Positions 39,943-49,255 are shown, counted from the first letter of the stretch. The stretch is 64,000 nucleotides of DNA from Saprospiraceae bacterium (GCA_016720635.1 JADKKF010000010.1:62001-126000); one strand, 5' to 3'. Numbers and translations: made by a program. The notes: a model not told the origin generated them from the sequence alone.

Positions 39943-41322
39943 ATGTCAGTCTTGATTAAAAATGGTAGGATAGTTACAGGTTCAGAAGATTTCATTGGAG
40001 ATATTTTTATCGAAGGAGATCATATACAAGGTATTGGTAAAAACCTAGATCGCAAGGCAGATACGGTTATTAACGCCAAAGGCATGTTGGTTATGCCAGG
40101 AGGTATTGACCCCCATGTCCACCTAGAAATGCCATTTATGGGAACATTTTCAAGCGACACCTACGAAACAGGTACTAGGGCAGCACTGTTTGGAGGAACG
40201 ACGATGGTCATTGATTTTATTTTACAAAAACAAGGAAATTCTCTACAAGCTGCCTACGATGAATGGCAGGGAAGAGCTTCTGGGACTGCAGTTGGTGACT
40301 ATGGATTTCACATGGCTGTGACTGATTTTAACGAACACACCAAGGAGGAGATTGCACACATGATAGAGCTCGGGATTACTTCGTTCAAGACTTTTATGGC
40401 ATACAAAGGTGCTTTGATGATAGACGATGGCCAGATGGTTAGATTGATGCAAGAGGTCAAGAGAGCAGGAGGTATCGTAACCGCACATGCTACGAATGGC
40501 GATATGATTGATACCCTAATTGCGAAACATAGGAGCGAAGGGAATCTTAGTCCTTGGTATCACTATATGTCCCAGCCAGAAATTACTGAATCTGAAGCAA
40601 GCGGAAGATTCGCTGATATGGCAAGTTATACAGGTGTTCCTGCATATATTGTGCACATGACTTGTGAAGGTGCACTCAATGCGGTTCGAAATTCAACCCG
40701 CAGAAACCAAACCGTTTTTGTGGAAACTTGTATCCAATACTTGTTGTTGGACGCGAGTCTTTACAAGCAAAATTTTGATGGAGCTAAATGGGTGATGAGT
40801 CCACCGCTTCGCGAACCAAAAGACCAAACGGCCCTGTGGGCAGGAATCAACCAAGGACTGGTACAAGTCGTCGGAACTGACCATTGTCCTTTTAAATGGG
40901 AGCAAAAATTGATGGGAAAAGATGACTTTTCAAAAATCCCAAATGGTCATCCAGCTATTGAACATAGGATGGAATTGCTGTTTTCTGAAGGCGTGAATAA
41001 AGGCAAGATTTCTCACAATAAATACGTGGATGTTACTTCGACCAATGCAGCCAAGATATTCGGAATGTTCCCTAGAAAAGGATCCTTGTCTATAGGTGCT
41101 GACGCCGATATCGTGATACTAGATCCAAAGGAAAAACACACACTTTCGGTTAATACACACCATATGAACGTCGATTATTCGGGTTATGAAGGTTGGAAGC
41201 TTACGGGCAAAATAAAAACTGTGCTCCAACGAGGTAAAGTAGTTATCGACAACGATAAGTGCTTCGCCGCTAGAGGTGATGGACAATTCATCAAAAGGAA
41301 TAAAGTCAAAGGACAATTGTAA
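39943..41322 (+). CDS. hydA: Dihydropyrimidinase / D-hydantoinase
   Basis: 459-residue cyclic amidohydrolase that opens dihydrouracil or hydantoin rings. Metal ligands are in GGIDPHVHLEMPF (two His), the carboxylated Lys in TSFKTFMAYKG, further His in GIVTAHATNG and IVHMTCEG, and the Asp in GTDHCPF. Length fits the family. No dihydropyrimidine dehydrogenase or ureidopropionase is nearby, so pyrimidine catabolism is not confirmed. Tightly followed by the methyltransferase (18 bp). Confidence 0.94.
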   Translation: MSVLIKNGRIVTGSEDFIGDIFIEGDHIQGIGKNLDRKADTVINAKGMLVMPGGIDPHVHLEMPFMGTFSSDTYETGTRAALFGGTTMVIDFILQKQGNSLQAAYDEWQGRASGTAVGDYGFHMAVTDFNEHTKEEIAHMIELGITSFKTFMAYKGALMIDDGQMVRLMQEVKRAGGIVTAHATNGDMIDTLIAKHRSEGNLSPWYHYMSQPEITESEASGRFADMASYTGVPAYIVHMTCEGALNAVRNSTRRNQTVFVETCIQYLLLDASLYKQNFDGAKWVMSPPLREPKDQTALWAGINQGLVQVVGTDHCPFKWEQKLMGKDDFSKIPNGHPAIEHRMELLFSEGVNKGKISHNKYVDVTSTNAAKIFGMFPRKGSLSIGADADIVILDPKEKHTLSVNTHHMNVDYSGYEGWKLTGKIKTVLQRGKVVIDNDKCFAARGDGQFIKRNKVKGQL

Positions 41323-41340
41323 TTTGCTTTAAATAAAAGG

Positions 41341-41997
41341 ATGGGGACTACAGATTGGAAGTGGAAGGTAGCGCAAAAAGCTGAAATAAAGTGGTGGCAA
41401 AGCTACCTCAAAGGGAAAGATATACAATCCTATTTGGCTTGGAAAAAGCAATATTGGCAGGATCTTTATTCACAGGTTATTCCTTCGATAAACCCAATGG
41501 ACATATCGAATGTGCTAGACGTTGGTTGCGGCCCTGCTGGTATATTTATGATTTTTCCTGAAAATGTCCAAGTATTGGCTTTGGATCCTTTATTGGATTC
41601 CTATGAAAAGAATTTGACACATTTTAATCCTCAATGGTACAAGAATGTTCGTTTTGTTTCAGAGCCTTTTGAACAATTCAATACTGAGGAAAAATTCGAT
41701 TTGGTGTTTTGCATGAATGTCATCAATCATGTCCAACAGATAGAATTGTGCTACGATTTGCTGGTGCGCAGCATGAAGGACAATGGAACGCTGGTAGTCA
41801 CCATCGATGCACACAATTTTCAATTTTTTAAATACCTATTTCGGATTTTGCCAGGAGATATTTTACATCCACACCAATACGATTTGGAGGAATATAAGAA
41901 TCACCTAACCAGTAGAGGCCTAACGATTATCTCTGAGAAAAAACTAAAATCTGAATTCTTTTTCGATCATTGGATGCTCATCGCCAAAAAGTCTTGA
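41341..41997 (+). CDS. SAM-dependent methyltransferase
   Basis: 218 residues. Class I Rossmann methyltransferase with motif I VLDVGCGPAGIFM (residues about 58-70), acidic residue in LALDPLLDSYE, and motif FDLVFCMNVINHV. The target is unknown. It ends 1 bp before wecB begins, so it probably belongs to the glycan cluster and could methylate a sugar or lipid. Confidence 0.88.
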   Translation: MGTTDWKWKVAQKAEIKWWQSYLKGKDIQSYLAWKKQYWQDLYSQVIPSINPMDISNVLDVGCGPAGIFMIFPENVQVLALDPLLDSYEKNLTHFNPQWYKNVRFVSEPFEQFNTEEKFDLVFCMNVINHVQQIELCYDLLVRSMKDNGTLVVTIDAHNFQFFKYLFRILPGDILHPHQYDLEEYKNHLTSRGLTIISEKKLKSEFFFDHWMLIAKKS

Positions 41998-41998
41998 T

Positions 41999-43024
41999 AT
42001 GGTATTGTTTTGTCTAGGTACCCGACCAGAAATCATCAAAACTTTTCCCGTTATAAATGAAATGCAAGCCCGAGGTTTACCTTTCAAGATATTATTTACA
42101 GGGCAGCACCAGAGCTTGTATGAGGACGTTAAAGATTTAATACCTACCCCAGATTTCTCCGTGCTTACCATCCAAGAAGGTCAGAGTTTAAGCAGTTTGT
42201 TGAAAAATATAATCGCTGCTGTAGATCCCATCATGGACACAAGTTTATTCAAATTGTTGGTCGTCCAAGGGGATACGACTACCGTCTTAGGCTGCGCTCT
42301 TTCTGCTTTTTATCATCAAATTCCGATTGGGCATATAGAGGCCGGATTGCGAAGTGGTGATCTAATGGATCCCTATCCTGAAGAAGGCAATAGGAGGATG
42401 GTAACTCAATTGGCTGCATTGCATTGGGCTCCTACGCAAGTGGCTTTGGAAAATTTACATGCTTTAGGTGTGGATAATGCCATCTTGACGGGCAATACTA
42501 TCATTGATGCATGTCAAAGTTTTGATTTTAAAATCTCTCATGAACATATCGTACTAATCACCCTCCATCGTCGAGAGAATTTTGGGCAAACTATACTAGA
42601 TTATTGCACTGCCATTGAGAATCTGGCTCACAAGTATAACGATCTACTTTTTATATTCCCCATGCACCCCAATCCGAACGTTCAGAAACACAAACATATT
42701 TTTTCAAAAGTGAAAGTGGTTCAGCCATTGCCTTATTTTGATCTATTGGATTTGGTGTCTAAGGCGAAGCTGGTCATTACGGATTCGGGAGGTATCCAAG
42801 AAGAGTGCGCTTTTTTCAAGAAAAAAGTAATCGTGTGTAGGAACAATACAGAACGCCCTGAAGGAATTGATGCTGGACTTGCACAATTGGCTTCTCCTGA
42901 AGAACTGCCTGCTGTTTTTGATGCTGCGATACTTGCATCACCATGGACTGGCACCAATCCCTACGGCGACGGCCAGGCGAGCATCAGAATCGTGGATAGC
43001 ATAGAACATTTCCTTCGGAACTAA
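41999..43024 (+). CDS. wecB: UDP-N-acetylglucosamine 2-epimerase
   Basis: Converts UDP-GlcNAc to UDP-ManNAc for surface polysaccharides. 341 residues, slightly shorter than the usual 370. It starts MVLFCLGTRPEIIK, with QGDTTTVLG, HIEAGLRSGD, the PYPEEGNRRM signature, LHRRENFG and ITDSGGIQEE in order. Non-hydrolysing type. Part of a compact plus-strand cluster of methyltransferase, epimerase, GT2 and GT39. Confidence 0.93.
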   Translation: MVLFCLGTRPEIIKTFPVINEMQARGLPFKILFTGQHQSLYEDVKDLIPTPDFSVLTIQEGQSLSSLLKNIIAAVDPIMDTSLFKLLVVQGDTTTVLGCALSAFYHQIPIGHIEAGLRSGDLMDPYPEEGNRRMVTQLAALHWAPTQVALENLHALGVDNAILTGNTIIDACQSFDFKISHEHIVLITLHRRENFGQTILDYCTAIENLAHKYNDLLFIFPMHPNPNVQKHKHIFSKVKVVQPLPYFDLLDLVSKAKLVITDSGGIQEECAFFKKKVIVCRNNTERPEGIDAGLAQLASPEELPAVFDAAILASPWTGTNPYGDGQASIRIVDSIEHFLRN

Positions 43025-43088
43025 TATCATTTCAAGACAGAATTTTATAAAGTTTATCGTATTTTTGGGTTCGCCAAATGAAGTATGA

Positions 43089-43826
43089 ATGAGATATACG
43101 GTATTCATAGTATTACCTGCTTATAATGAAGAAAAGAGTATTGGGAAGCTCGTTCACCGTATTTCTATAGCCATGGACGATGCCAGTATCGAAAAATACC
43201 AAATCATCGCCGTAAACGATGGCAGTTCAGATGGAACTTTGGCAAAATTGCAAGAACTACAAGCAAATTTTCCAATAAAAATTTTAAATCACAGCGAAAA
43301 CAAAGGATTGGGAGCGACCCTTCGAGATGGACTCGCAGAAGCATCAAGGCGGTCAATTCCTGAAGATATCATCATCACGATGGATGCCGATGATACCCAT
43401 TCACCAGGTCTTATTCTTCGAATGGTGCGCATGATCAAAGAAGGACACGATGTAGTCATCGCCTCGAGATATAGAGAAGGGTCTAGGATTATAGGGTGCT
43501 CGAGGTTTAGACGGATGATGAGTTATGGCGCATCCTGGCTCTTTAGGCTGACCTTCCCTATACCAGGGGTTCGAGATTTTACTTGCGGATTTAGGGCTTA
43601 TAGAGCAGAAGTAATCAATAATGCCATCAGCCAATATGGGGATAAGTTCATAGATCAAGACGGATTTCAGTGCATGGTGGACGTCTTATTGAAGTTGAGG
43701 AAGCACAACATAATTTTTGGAGAAATTCCATTTATATTGAGGTATGATTTGAAAGAAGGCAGCAGCAAGATGAATGTTGGAAAGACCGTGAAAAATACTT
43801 TGCTCCTTATGTTAAAACGAATCTGA
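43089..43826 (+). CDS. GT2 glycosyltransferase (dolichol-phosphate mannose synthase-like)
   Basis: 245 residues. FIVLPAYNEEKSIGKL, AVNDGSSDGT, the metal motif MDADDTHSP, and SRYREGSRIIG define it. No membrane helices at the C terminus. It probably charges a polyprenyl phosphate with sugar; the next gene is a GT39 transferase that uses such lipid-linked sugars, so a donor-acceptor partnership is likely. It is a paralog of the enzyme at 14228 and shares the same motif order. Confidence 0.9.
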   Translation: MRYTVFIVLPAYNEEKSIGKLVHRISIAMDDASIEKYQIIAVNDGSSDGTLAKLQELQANFPIKILNHSENKGLGATLRDGLAEASRRSIPEDIIITMDADDTHSPGLILRMVRMIKEGHDVVIASRYREGSRIIGCSRFRRMMSYGASWLFRLTFPIPGVRDFTCGFRAYRAEVINNAISQYGDKFIDQDGFQCMVDVLLKLRKHNIIFGEIPFILRYDLKEGSSKMNVGKTVKNTLLLMLKRI

Positions 43827-43863
43827 TGTTTGCTTAATTTTTTAGAAAAATAATCACCGAATT

Positions 43864-45903
43864 ATGAAGAATAAAGCCATAAAAGCCAATGATACCATAC
43901 AAGCATCAAAACCCAAAGCAAGTGTCTTTGGGAGAATCGAATTGGATAAATCTGCTGATACTCATTGGTATAAGTGGGTCTGGATTCTAGCAGCCGTTGG
44001 TTTAATCGTTCGGTTGACCAATATTCAGGTACTATCATTTTGGGTGGACGAATACGTGCATGTGATCCGAAGTCGAGATTTCATCAATGGCGTTGGGCCC
44101 TTGTTTACAGATGACAACAACGGGATTCTCTATACCTTCATCTTAGTTCCTTTGCATTTAGTTTTTGGGGTAAACGAATTTACGAGCCGTTTGCCTTCCG
44201 CGATTTTGGGTGCTGGATCGATTGTTTTGATATTCCTCATTGCGCAGAAACTCTACAATGGTCGTGTGGGCTTCATTGCTGCCTTCCTGCACACTTTTTC
44301 TCTATACATGGTATATTGGTCCAGATTGGCTAGAAACTATGCCATATTTGAGTTTTTCTACCTCTTTTTGATTTTTGCATTGTTACAATTCGAAAGTTCT
44401 CGATCGTCCGTAGAACCAACCACCCAAAAAAAATCATTGAAATGGGGGATTTTGTCCGCGGTTGCATTTTTGGCTGCGCTACTTTCTCACCAGTTGGTGG
44501 TCTTTGTATTTTTTATCTTGTTGATTTATCTGGCATTTATAGGCATTAAGCATGGCGTAAATACTCGTAAATGGACATCGACGAAAGCTTTGGCTGGAAT
44601 CTTTGGACTGTTGATTACACTCTTGTTATTGACACCTACATTTGCCACCATTTCCAAGCCAATTTTCCAGATTTTACTCCCTGAAAAAATAGCCAATTGG
44701 ATTCTTTTAGATTGGACTCGAATCGGGCAACTCTGGCAAGAAAAACCCTTTGAAGCATGGGATATTTATTTTGGTATGTTCAGCTTTGATTATGGATACC
44801 TTTGGGTGATGGGCTTGCTGGGATTGCTTTTTTCAATCAAATATGCCCCCAAGGCCGCACTTAGGCTTGGCCTCCTAGTGGGAGTTCCCCTCCTGTTGAT
44901 GAGTTTCTTTTTTAGAGAACCAGCGCTGCCTAGATATTATATTTTTGTTTATCCATTTCAACTCATTTTAATTGCATTTGGGTTGTATTTTGTTGGAAAC
45001 ATTTTTGCAAAGATGCTTTCAATACAAAAGAAAAATGTCCGAATTTTTTCGTTGATTCTGCCTTGTCTTTTGGTTTTAGCATTTATTCCCTACAAGGACA
45101 TGTGGCAATTGCTCTCGGGACAGAAAACTTCTGGTTTTATCGTCAATAAAAAAATATCGCATTGGTCTTTCACCAACTGGAAAGATCCAGCGCTTTGGGT
45201 TAAGTCGCATATCAAACCAAGTGACCTCGTTTTTTCGACCGTTCCTTACGCTACGGATTATTATTTAGGCATCAAGAATTCAACCCTGTTTAGGCAAAAG
45301 CAATACAATACCTCCACGAACAAATATGAGCAATTAGCACCTGTAAATGACAGTTTGCACGCAAATTCCTCTGATGATTTTTACAAGACCCTTTCCAAAA
45401 ATCCCCACGTTTGGGTATTAGGTGATTACTACCTTTATAATGCTATGACCGATATAGAAGTCCGCGATTTACTGTTCAAAAATTTTATTTTTCACGCAGA
45501 TGCTTCTTCTGATGGAAGCGTCCAAGTATTTGAATTTGATCCTTTGGGAAAAGGTCTCCCACAAGAGCAGATGACCGTTATAGAATTGGGTAAGAGCGAT
45601 GACCTCGTTGTGACGCAGCCCATGATGATGGATATGCCCCAAGAAGCTACCCAGATTGACTTCAAGGCTAGGATCCGAGCCAAAGGCGTGGATGGACCAA
45701 GAGAAGCCATCGTATATTTGAACGAAAAGGTCGCTGGATACGTTCCAGTAAATACTTCTGGAGATTTTCAGTATATGCAGATAAGCATACCACACCAAGT
45801 GGTTATTAGAGGGAATAATATCCTTCGCATCGGATACAACAAACCACAGGTCAACGAAAAATACAAGGGATTCCTCATTACAGATTTTCAAATTTTGAAT
45901 TAA
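43864..45903 (+). CDS. GT39/ArnT-like membrane glycosyltransferase with C-terminal soluble domain
   Basis: 679 residues. After a short cytoplasmic tail the protein has ten or more membrane helices. The first periplasmic loop contains WVDEYVHVIRSRDF, the acidic pair expected of PMT/ArnT enzymes, and NEFTSRLPSAILG follows. The last 250 residues form a soluble region ending in a beta-rich domain (about 580-679: EATQIDFKARIRA, GNNILRIGYNK) that looks like a carbohydrate-binding-type sandwich. It would transfer a lipid-linked sugar outside the membrane. Substrate unknown. It ends directly before scpA. Confidence 0.87.
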   Translation: MKNKAIKANDTIQASKPKASVFGRIELDKSADTHWYKWVWILAAVGLIVRLTNIQVLSFWVDEYVHVIRSRDFINGVGPLFTDDNNGILYTFILVPLHLVFGVNEFTSRLPSAILGAGSIVLIFLIAQKLYNGRVGFIAAFLHTFSLYMVYWSRLARNYAIFEFFYLFLIFALLQFESSRSSVEPTTQKKSLKWGILSAVAFLAALLSHQLVVFVFFILLIYLAFIGIKHGVNTRKWTSTKALAGIFGLLITLLLLTPTFATISKPIFQILLPEKIANWILLDWTRIGQLWQEKPFEAWDIYFGMFSFDYGYLWVMGLLGLLFSIKYAPKAALRLGLLVGVPLLLMSFFFREPALPRYYIFVYPFQLILIAFGLYFVGNIFAKMLSIQKKNVRIFSLILPCLLVLAFIPYKDMWQLLSGQKTSGFIVNKKISHWSFTNWKDPALWVKSHIKPSDLVFSTVPYATDYYLGIKNSTLFRQKQYNTSTNKYEQLAPVNDSLHANSSDDFYKTLSKNPHVWVLGDYYLYNAMTDIEVRDLLFKNFIFHADASSDGSVQVFEFDPLGKGLPQEQMTVIELGKSDDLVVTQPMMMDMPQEATQIDFKARIRAKGVDGPREAIVYLNEKVAGYVPVNTSGDFQYMQISIPHQVVIRGNNILRIGYNKPQVNEKYKGFLITDFQILN

Positions 45904-46662
45904 TTGAATACATACAATATCCATTTGCCCATTTTCGATGGGCCGTTTGACCTGCTGCTCTTCTTCATAGAAAGGGATGAGTTGGACATACACAATATCC
46001 CTATAAGCCAGGTTACCAATGATTTTTTGGCCTATATAACCGACCTAGAAAATCGAAATTTGGATGTCGCCAGCGAATTTATTTTGGTGGCTGCCACTTT
46101 GATGCGCATCAAGGCGAAGGCTTTGCTCCCTAGAAAAGCCCTGGATGAATTCGGCAAGGAAATAGACCCACGCCTCGAATTGACTCAAAAATTGCTCGAA
46201 TACAAGCAATTCAAGAGCATTCTAGAAGATCTTAGGATCAAGGAGGACGATATGGCAAAGGTCTTTCCACGAGGGAATACACAAGCGGAATATCAGCAAC
46301 TCCTCGCACGAGCCAATACTGAAAACGAGTGGGAATCCGTGTCTTTGTTCAAACTAGTGCAGGCTTTTAATCGGCTCATGAAACAGTACGAAGGCAAAGA
46401 AGCCAGTTTCGAACACGCGATCGCAGATTACCAGTACACCATAAAAGATCAACAAGATAGCATCCTTTCTAAGTTGTCACATTCGCCAACTACCAGGCTG
46501 GATTTCGAAGAGCTGTTCGATGGAATTCAGAATCGAATCCACGCTATCGTTCAGTTTCTGGCCATCCTCGAGCTCGTCAACAGCGAAAAAATAAATATTA
46601 CACGGGGTGATTCCGTCAATCAGTTTTGGATAAAACCAAGCGATACCGTACCTGAGGGTTAG
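45904..46662 (+). CDS. scpA: Segregation and condensation protein A
   Basis: Kleisin subunit of the SMC condensin complex. 252 residues. The N terminus YNIHLPIFDGPFDLLLFFIERDELDI is the conserved SMC-binding part; the C terminus (AIVQFLAILELVNSEKINI) is the winged helix. The start is TTG at 45904, directly abutting the stop of the GT39 gene; no ATG fits the family N terminus. scpB and smc are not here. Confidence 0.93.
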   Translation: MNTYNIHLPIFDGPFDLLLFFIERDELDIHNIPISQVTNDFLAYITDLENRNLDVASEFILVAATLMRIKAKALLPRKALDEFGKEIDPRLELTQKLLEYKQFKSILEDLRIKEDDMAKVFPRGNTQAEYQQLLARANTENEWESVSLFKLVQAFNRLMKQYEGKEASFEHAIADYQYTIKDQQDSILSKLSHSPTTRLDFEELFDGIQNRIHAIVQFLAILELVNSEKINITRGDSVNQFWIKPSDTVPEG

Positions 46663-46663
46663 A

Positions 46664-46769
46664 TTTTTTTTGGCGCATCCTCACTCCCTGAGGACCTGGC
46701 TGTTCATGGGTTCCGTCTCGTTGAGACTCTCGTCAGAGACGAGACCATTCCCATCCAATTGCGCACTCG
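46664..46769 (-). repeat. Structured intergenic element, copy R4
   Basis: Minus-strand copy whose 3' A-rich end begins 2 bp after the scpA stop. Terminal pairing via GCGCA (46673-46677) and TGCGC (46760-46764); P1 TCTCGTC/GACGAGA (46728-46734 with 46738-46744); P2 GTCTC/GAGAC (46715-46719 with 46723-46727) with a 3-nt loop; shortened core GGAACCCATGAACAGCC. It is the smallest and most regular copy and lies between scpA and the potassium channel gene. Confidence 0.75.
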
Positions 46770-46844
46770 GTTAATAGAGAAATTCCATTGCGATTTTTAA
46801 TTTCTAAGAAGTATTTTTACGCATTAAAGCACATTCGATTTTTC

Positions 46845-47798
46845 ATGAAAGTAACAAATTTTCGCAGGCGCAGAAGTCTCAATAATACGGGCTTTGACTC
46901 GGGTACCAGCTATTCGTCAGGAAGAGTTCTCAATAAAGATGGATCTAACAATGTGGTTAAATCGGGACTTAGTTTTTTCGAAGAAAAGAGCATGTACCAC
47001 ACGCTCATCAACATTAGCCCAAGGCAGTTTATAGTGATGTCGTTACTTGGATTTTTTGCCTGCAATTTATTTTTTGCTACGATTTATTATGTTATTGGGA
47101 TAGAACACCTTGGTGGAAATGCTGCGGATTCAAACGATTTCCAAGACTACCTCGACTGCTTTTTCTTCAGCACACAGACCCTGACGACAGTGGGCTATGG
47201 TGTGCTGCACCCGATTTCCAATTTTTCCAATTTTGTCTCATCCATTGAAACGCTGTTTGGATGGATGGGTTTTGCAGTATTGACAGGATTGCTTTATGGA
47301 CGATTTTCAAGGCCTACCGCTTACGTCAAATTCTCTGAAAACCTTTTAATCACGCCGCACAAAGGGCACCATGCCCTTATGTTTAGATTGGCCCCGTATA
47401 AGAACAATTCACTCACCGACGCAGAAGTTCAGGTGAATGTAACCATACAGCTAGAAGAAGATGGAAAGCGTGTCAGAAAGTATTTTACACTGGAGACTGA
47501 GTATTCTAAAATCATTTCTCTAGCCTTGAGCTGGACGGTAGTCCACTTGATAGACGAGGCAAGCCCACTGTATGGTCTAACTTTTGATGACTTCAACAAA
47601 GGCGAAATCGAAGTTCTTGTTTTCTTCAAAGCATATGATGAACATTTTTCAAATACGGTGCAAACTAGAACATCATATATTTTCGAAGATTTTGTGCATA
47701 ATGCTAAATTTGTACCCATGTTCAGGCAAAGCGAAGACAAAAAATCCACCATCCTTGAGCTCGATAAAATAAATACGCATAATCGGCTAGACGCTTGA
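46845..47798 (+). CDS. Inward-rectifier (KirBac-type) potassium channel
   Basis: 317 residues from ATG 46845 (MKVTNFRRRRSLNN); a longer start at 46788 is possible but less like homologs. Two membrane helices flank the pore loop with selectivity filter TVGYG (FFFSTQTLTTVGYGVL). The large C-terminal cytoplasmic Ig-like domain (about 130-300) contains YVKFSENLLITPHKG and the typical LMFRLAPYKNN strand and gates the channel. It is followed by DUF1003 and MscS-type genes, making an ion/osmotic group. Confidence 0.93.
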   Translation: MKVTNFRRRRSLNNTGFDSGTSYSSGRVLNKDGSNNVVKSGLSFFEEKSMYHTLINISPRQFIVMSLLGFFACNLFFATIYYVIGIEHLGGNAADSNDFQDYLDCFFFSTQTLTTVGYGVLHPISNFSNFVSSIETLFGWMGFAVLTGLLYGRFSRPTAYVKFSENLLITPHKGHHALMFRLAPYKNNSLTDAEVQVNVTIQLEEDGKRVRKYFTLETEYSKIISLALSWTVVHLIDEASPLYGLTFDDFNKGEIEVLVFFKAYDEHFSNTVQTRTSYIFEDFVHNAKFVPMFRQSEDKKSTILELDKINTHNRLDA

Positions 47799-48040
47799 AT
47801 AGAAGACAAGGGATGGAAAGATGCAATCAGCATAAATGCCCAAAAGACTTGAATTGCGTTAAAATTAGTTGATGGTAAAATAATTTATTTCTAAAAAACT
47901 TCTATTATGTTTAGTACATTTTAATAATCTTTGTGGTTCTATTAAAAGTCTTTTCCAATTTTAAATTTGTAAATAGTTTTATCTTTTCCCACCCCAACTA
48001 CTCAAATCATCACAAAAAAACCAATAGCATACTTTAACCG
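47799..48040. other. Intergenic region upstream of the DUF1003 gene
   Basis: About 240 bp, AT-rich. TAAATTTG near 47963 could be a -7 box. At 47811-47847 a GGATGG... to ...ATGCCCAAAAG segment faintly recalls the two ends of the structured repeat family but lacks the core and hairpins. Confidence 0.4.
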
Positions 48041-48511
48041 ATGAAGCACAAAGAAATCAAAACGATAGAAGAGCTGAACAAAAACCCCTTACCTCAGCAA
48101 AATCTGATAGCACATCACAAGCGGAACATGTCCTCTTTGGATAAGTTGGCACTTTGGATTACCAACAAGGTAGGGAGTATGAATTTTTTCTTCCTGATAT
48201 TTGGGTGGACATTTATATGGCTGGGCTGGAATACGTTGGCTCCAGCGCATCTGAGGTTTGATCCATTTCCAGCTTTTGTCCTTTGGCTTTTCTTGTCCAA
48301 TATGATCCAAATATTTCTGATGCCCCTGATTATGATAGGTCAGAATCTCCAATCCAAACACTCAGAACTGAGGGCAGAGCAGGATTTTTTGATCAATAAA
48401 AAGGCTGAAACAGAAGTAGAAACCATCCTAAAACATCTTGAAAATCAAGACGAACTCATCCTAGAAATATTGCAGAAAATCCAAGAAATGGAAAAGAAAC
48501 GACAAGATTAA
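48041..48511 (+). CDS. DUF1003 membrane protein
   Basis: 156 residues. N-terminal hydrophilic part, then two membrane helices (FFFLIFGWTFIWLGWN and FVLWLFLSNMIQIFLMPLIMIGQN) as in DUF1003, and a C-terminal coiled coil rich in Glu/Lys (AETEVETILKHLENQDELILEIL). Function unknown. It lies 23 bp upstream of the MscS-type gene and is probably co-transcribed. Confidence 0.9.
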   Translation: MKHKEIKTIEELNKNPLPQQNLIAHHKRNMSSLDKLALWITNKVGSMNFFFLIFGWTFIWLGWNTLAPAHLRFDPFPAFVLWLFLSNMIQIFLMPLIMIGQNLQSKHSELRAEQDFLINKKAETEVETILKHLENQDELILEILQKIQEMEKKRQD

Positions 48512-48534
48512 TCCCTTTATGTCAATTAGATGCC

Positions 48535-49056
48535 ATGAATGAATTTAAACAATTTTTCACACTTTCGGAGACATTTATTGTCTTTGTCGTTATTATCGCT
48601 GTGACCATCATAGCGGGCTTATTGCTAGGGAAGTTCCTACAAAACAAAATAAATGAAAAAACCAAAGGGCATAAAATTGACGTGACGAGCTTTGTTTTCT
48701 TAAAGCATATGATGGTTTCTACGGTCTATTTCCTAGGATTTGGGTGGGCATTTCTATTGCTGCCCATCACGCACACGTTTGCCCACTCTTTGCTGGCAGG
48801 AGCTGGAGCCACAACTTTGATTCTGGGTTTCGCATCACAGCAGCTCTTTACCAACCTTTTGAGTGGATTCTTTTTGGTCATAAAGAGACCTTTCAAGATA
48901 AGTGACCAGATAGAATTTCAAGGATGTCGAGGCAAAGTCGTAGAGATAAATATGCAATCTACCATCATAGAAGACGAAAATGGCGATCGAACGATCATCC
49001 CCAGTTCATTGATACTCAATGATAAAATAAAAGTCTTTACTTCCGCCTCTCCCTAG
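48535..49056 (+). CDS. Minimal MscS-type mechanosensitive channel
   Basis: 173 residues, far shorter than E. coli MscS (286). Three membrane helices are visible; the pore helix (LLAGAGATTLILGFASQQLFTNLLSGFFL) with its Gly/Ala pattern and the beta domain (FKISDQIEFQGCRGKVVEINMQSTIIEDENGDRTIIPSS) are kept, while the large C-terminal vestibule domain is absent. Ends naturally at KVFTSASP. It would release solutes on hypo-osmotic shock. Confidence 0.9.
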   Translation: MNEFKQFFTLSETFIVFVVIIAVTIIAGLLLGKFLQNKINEKTKGHKIDVTSFVFLKHMMVSTVYFLGFGWAFLLLPITHTFAHSLLAGAGATTLILGFASQQLFTNLLSGFFLVIKRPFKISDQIEFQGCRGKVVEINMQSTIIEDENGDRTIIPSSLILNDKIKVFTSASP

Positions 49057-49121
49057 GACTAGGACGCTGAATGGCGCTAATTCCTGTCGGCTTGAACACA
49101 ACTATAAGTTTTCATGCAAAG

Positions 49122-49255
49122 CCGCGCGAGTGATGGGAGTGGTCACGTCACTTTTTCTGCTAGAAAGGTGACGTGAGTCGGGTCTCGGCCTTTGGTCGAG
49201 CCTGACGGAACAAAGTGAACCCATGGACAGCACGGTGCGAAGCACGCGCCCAAAT
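49122..49255 (+). repeat. Structured intergenic element, copy R3
   Basis: Best-preserved copy. Terminal pairing GCGCG (49124-49128) with CGCGC (49245-49249); GATGGGAGTGG; P1 TCACGTCAC/GTGACGTGA (49143-49151 with 49168-49176), longer than in other copies; P2 around GGTCTCGGCC and GGTCGAGCC; full core GGAACAAAGTGAACCCATGGACAGC; 3' end GCGCCCAAAT. It lies between the MscS-type gene and nfu, both plus strand, ending 67 bp before the nfu ATG. Confidence 0.8.

Noticed and set aside
45904..46662. ATG start for scpA further downstream
   Set aside because: No ATG lies near the conserved N terminus (YNIHLPIFDGPFDLL); using one would delete the SMC-binding region, so the TTG at 45904 is kept.
47811..47847. 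Remnant of the structured element (GGATGG...ATGCCCAAAAG)
   Set aside because: Only the two ends are suggestive. Without hairpins or core the similarity could be chance.
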